In this document: positions 48,546 to 48,565 of the stretch, piece after piece
How the letters are laid out: every line of letters starts with the position of its first letter
Numbering within the stretch: position 1 is the first letter of the stretch
NCBI GenBank assembly: GCA_030157655.1
Contig: JAOAUK010000016.1
Location: 5,065-53,629 of the forward strand
Origin: Polynucleobacter sp.
GTDB lineage: Bacteria; Pseudomonadota; Gammaproteobacteria; Burkholderiales; Burkholderiaceae
Reading direction: 5' to 3'
Length of the DNA stretch: 48,565 nucleotides
The notes under the pieces: model-generated
Database searches by the model: none
Told to the model about the DNA's origin: nothing
Seen by the model: only the letters and a program-made list of their open reading frames with translations
Made by a program: the position numbers and the translations under genes

Positions 48546-48565
48546 AAAAAACCCGCTCCGGATGA
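48546..48565. terminator. Left half of an intrinsic terminator, cut by the window end
   Basis: AAAAAACCCGCTC resembles the left arm of the rpmG terminator. The final GA could begin the matching right arm (GAGCGGG), which lies outside the window. This is inferred from half a structure. Confidence 0.55.

Noticed and set aside
1..48565. tRNA, rRNA, CRISPR arrays, transposases, phage genes or attachment sites
   Set aside because: None seen; gaps between genes are all under 200 bases and contain no such structures.

Overview
The window is a gene-dense piece of chromosome from a betaproteobacterium. The gene order fits Burkholderiales, and the compact layout with moderate (not high) GC suggests a Polynucleobacter-like member of the Burkholderiaceae. 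Genus is inferred from recalled gene order and protein character, not from a database search. I see about 44 protein genes. There are no tRNA or rRNA genes, CRISPR arrays, insertion sequences, phage genes or gaps over 300 bases.

Layout. 1-4965: tsaD (+), then folE2, dxs, ispA and xseB on the minus strand (folate-type cofactor and isoprenoid precursor synthesis). 4966-7095: a Rieske oxygenase and a mercaptopyruvate-type sulfurtransferase (+). 7111-11614: a ZIP metal transporter, a Tat-exported dienelactone-hydrolase-like protein and polA (-). 11637-13818: a DUF2782 protein, thrB and a BPSS1780-type membrane protein (+). 13860-20176: uvrD (-), valS and galU (+), a TusA-like protein (-). 20173-26707: alaS (-), then tctB, tctA and glnS (+). 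26688-32628: an NAD-dependent epimerase (-), a ferredoxin-type flavin reductase and argD (+), ispH and fkpB (-), radC, rpmB and rpmG (+). 32724-36075: a fatty acid desaturase, an RsmB/NOP methyltransferase and purN (-). 36103-42089: ribF, ileS, lspA, coaBC and dut (+). 42086-48541: clpA and clpS (-), a small Lys/Ala-rich exported protein and a DUF192 protein (+), ppnP, argG and argF (-), and a DUF3579 protein (+).

Most genes are housekeeping. Four aminoacyl-tRNA synthetases (valS, alaS, glnS, ileS), replication and repair genes (polA, uvrD, radC, xseB, dut), ribosome genes, arginine and threonine synthesis, cofactor synthesis (coaBC, ribF, folE2) and the ClpAS protease adaptor system are present. 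Several neighbourhoods are classic: fkpB-ispH, radC-rpmB-rpmG, ribF-ileS-lspA, coaBC-dut, clpS-clpA, polA-DUF2782-thrB.

No dramatic new system is evident. The strongest unexplained signals are regulatory. (1) Many transcription-unit-leading genes have no ribosome binding site but a -10-like hexamer ending 6-8 bases before the start codon, as expected for leaderless mRNAs; several such sites sit in tiny divergent gaps. (2) The Rieske gene leader has a possible 11-codon leader peptide ending inside a hairpin followed by six T, resembling an attenuator. (3) A symmetric 40-base inverted repeat lies upstream of the desaturase. (4) The tctBA promoter carries an exact 10-base direct repeat and a palindrome, and tctC is absent. 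(5) A 69-residue exported Lys/Ala/Pro-rich protein precedes the DUF192 gene.
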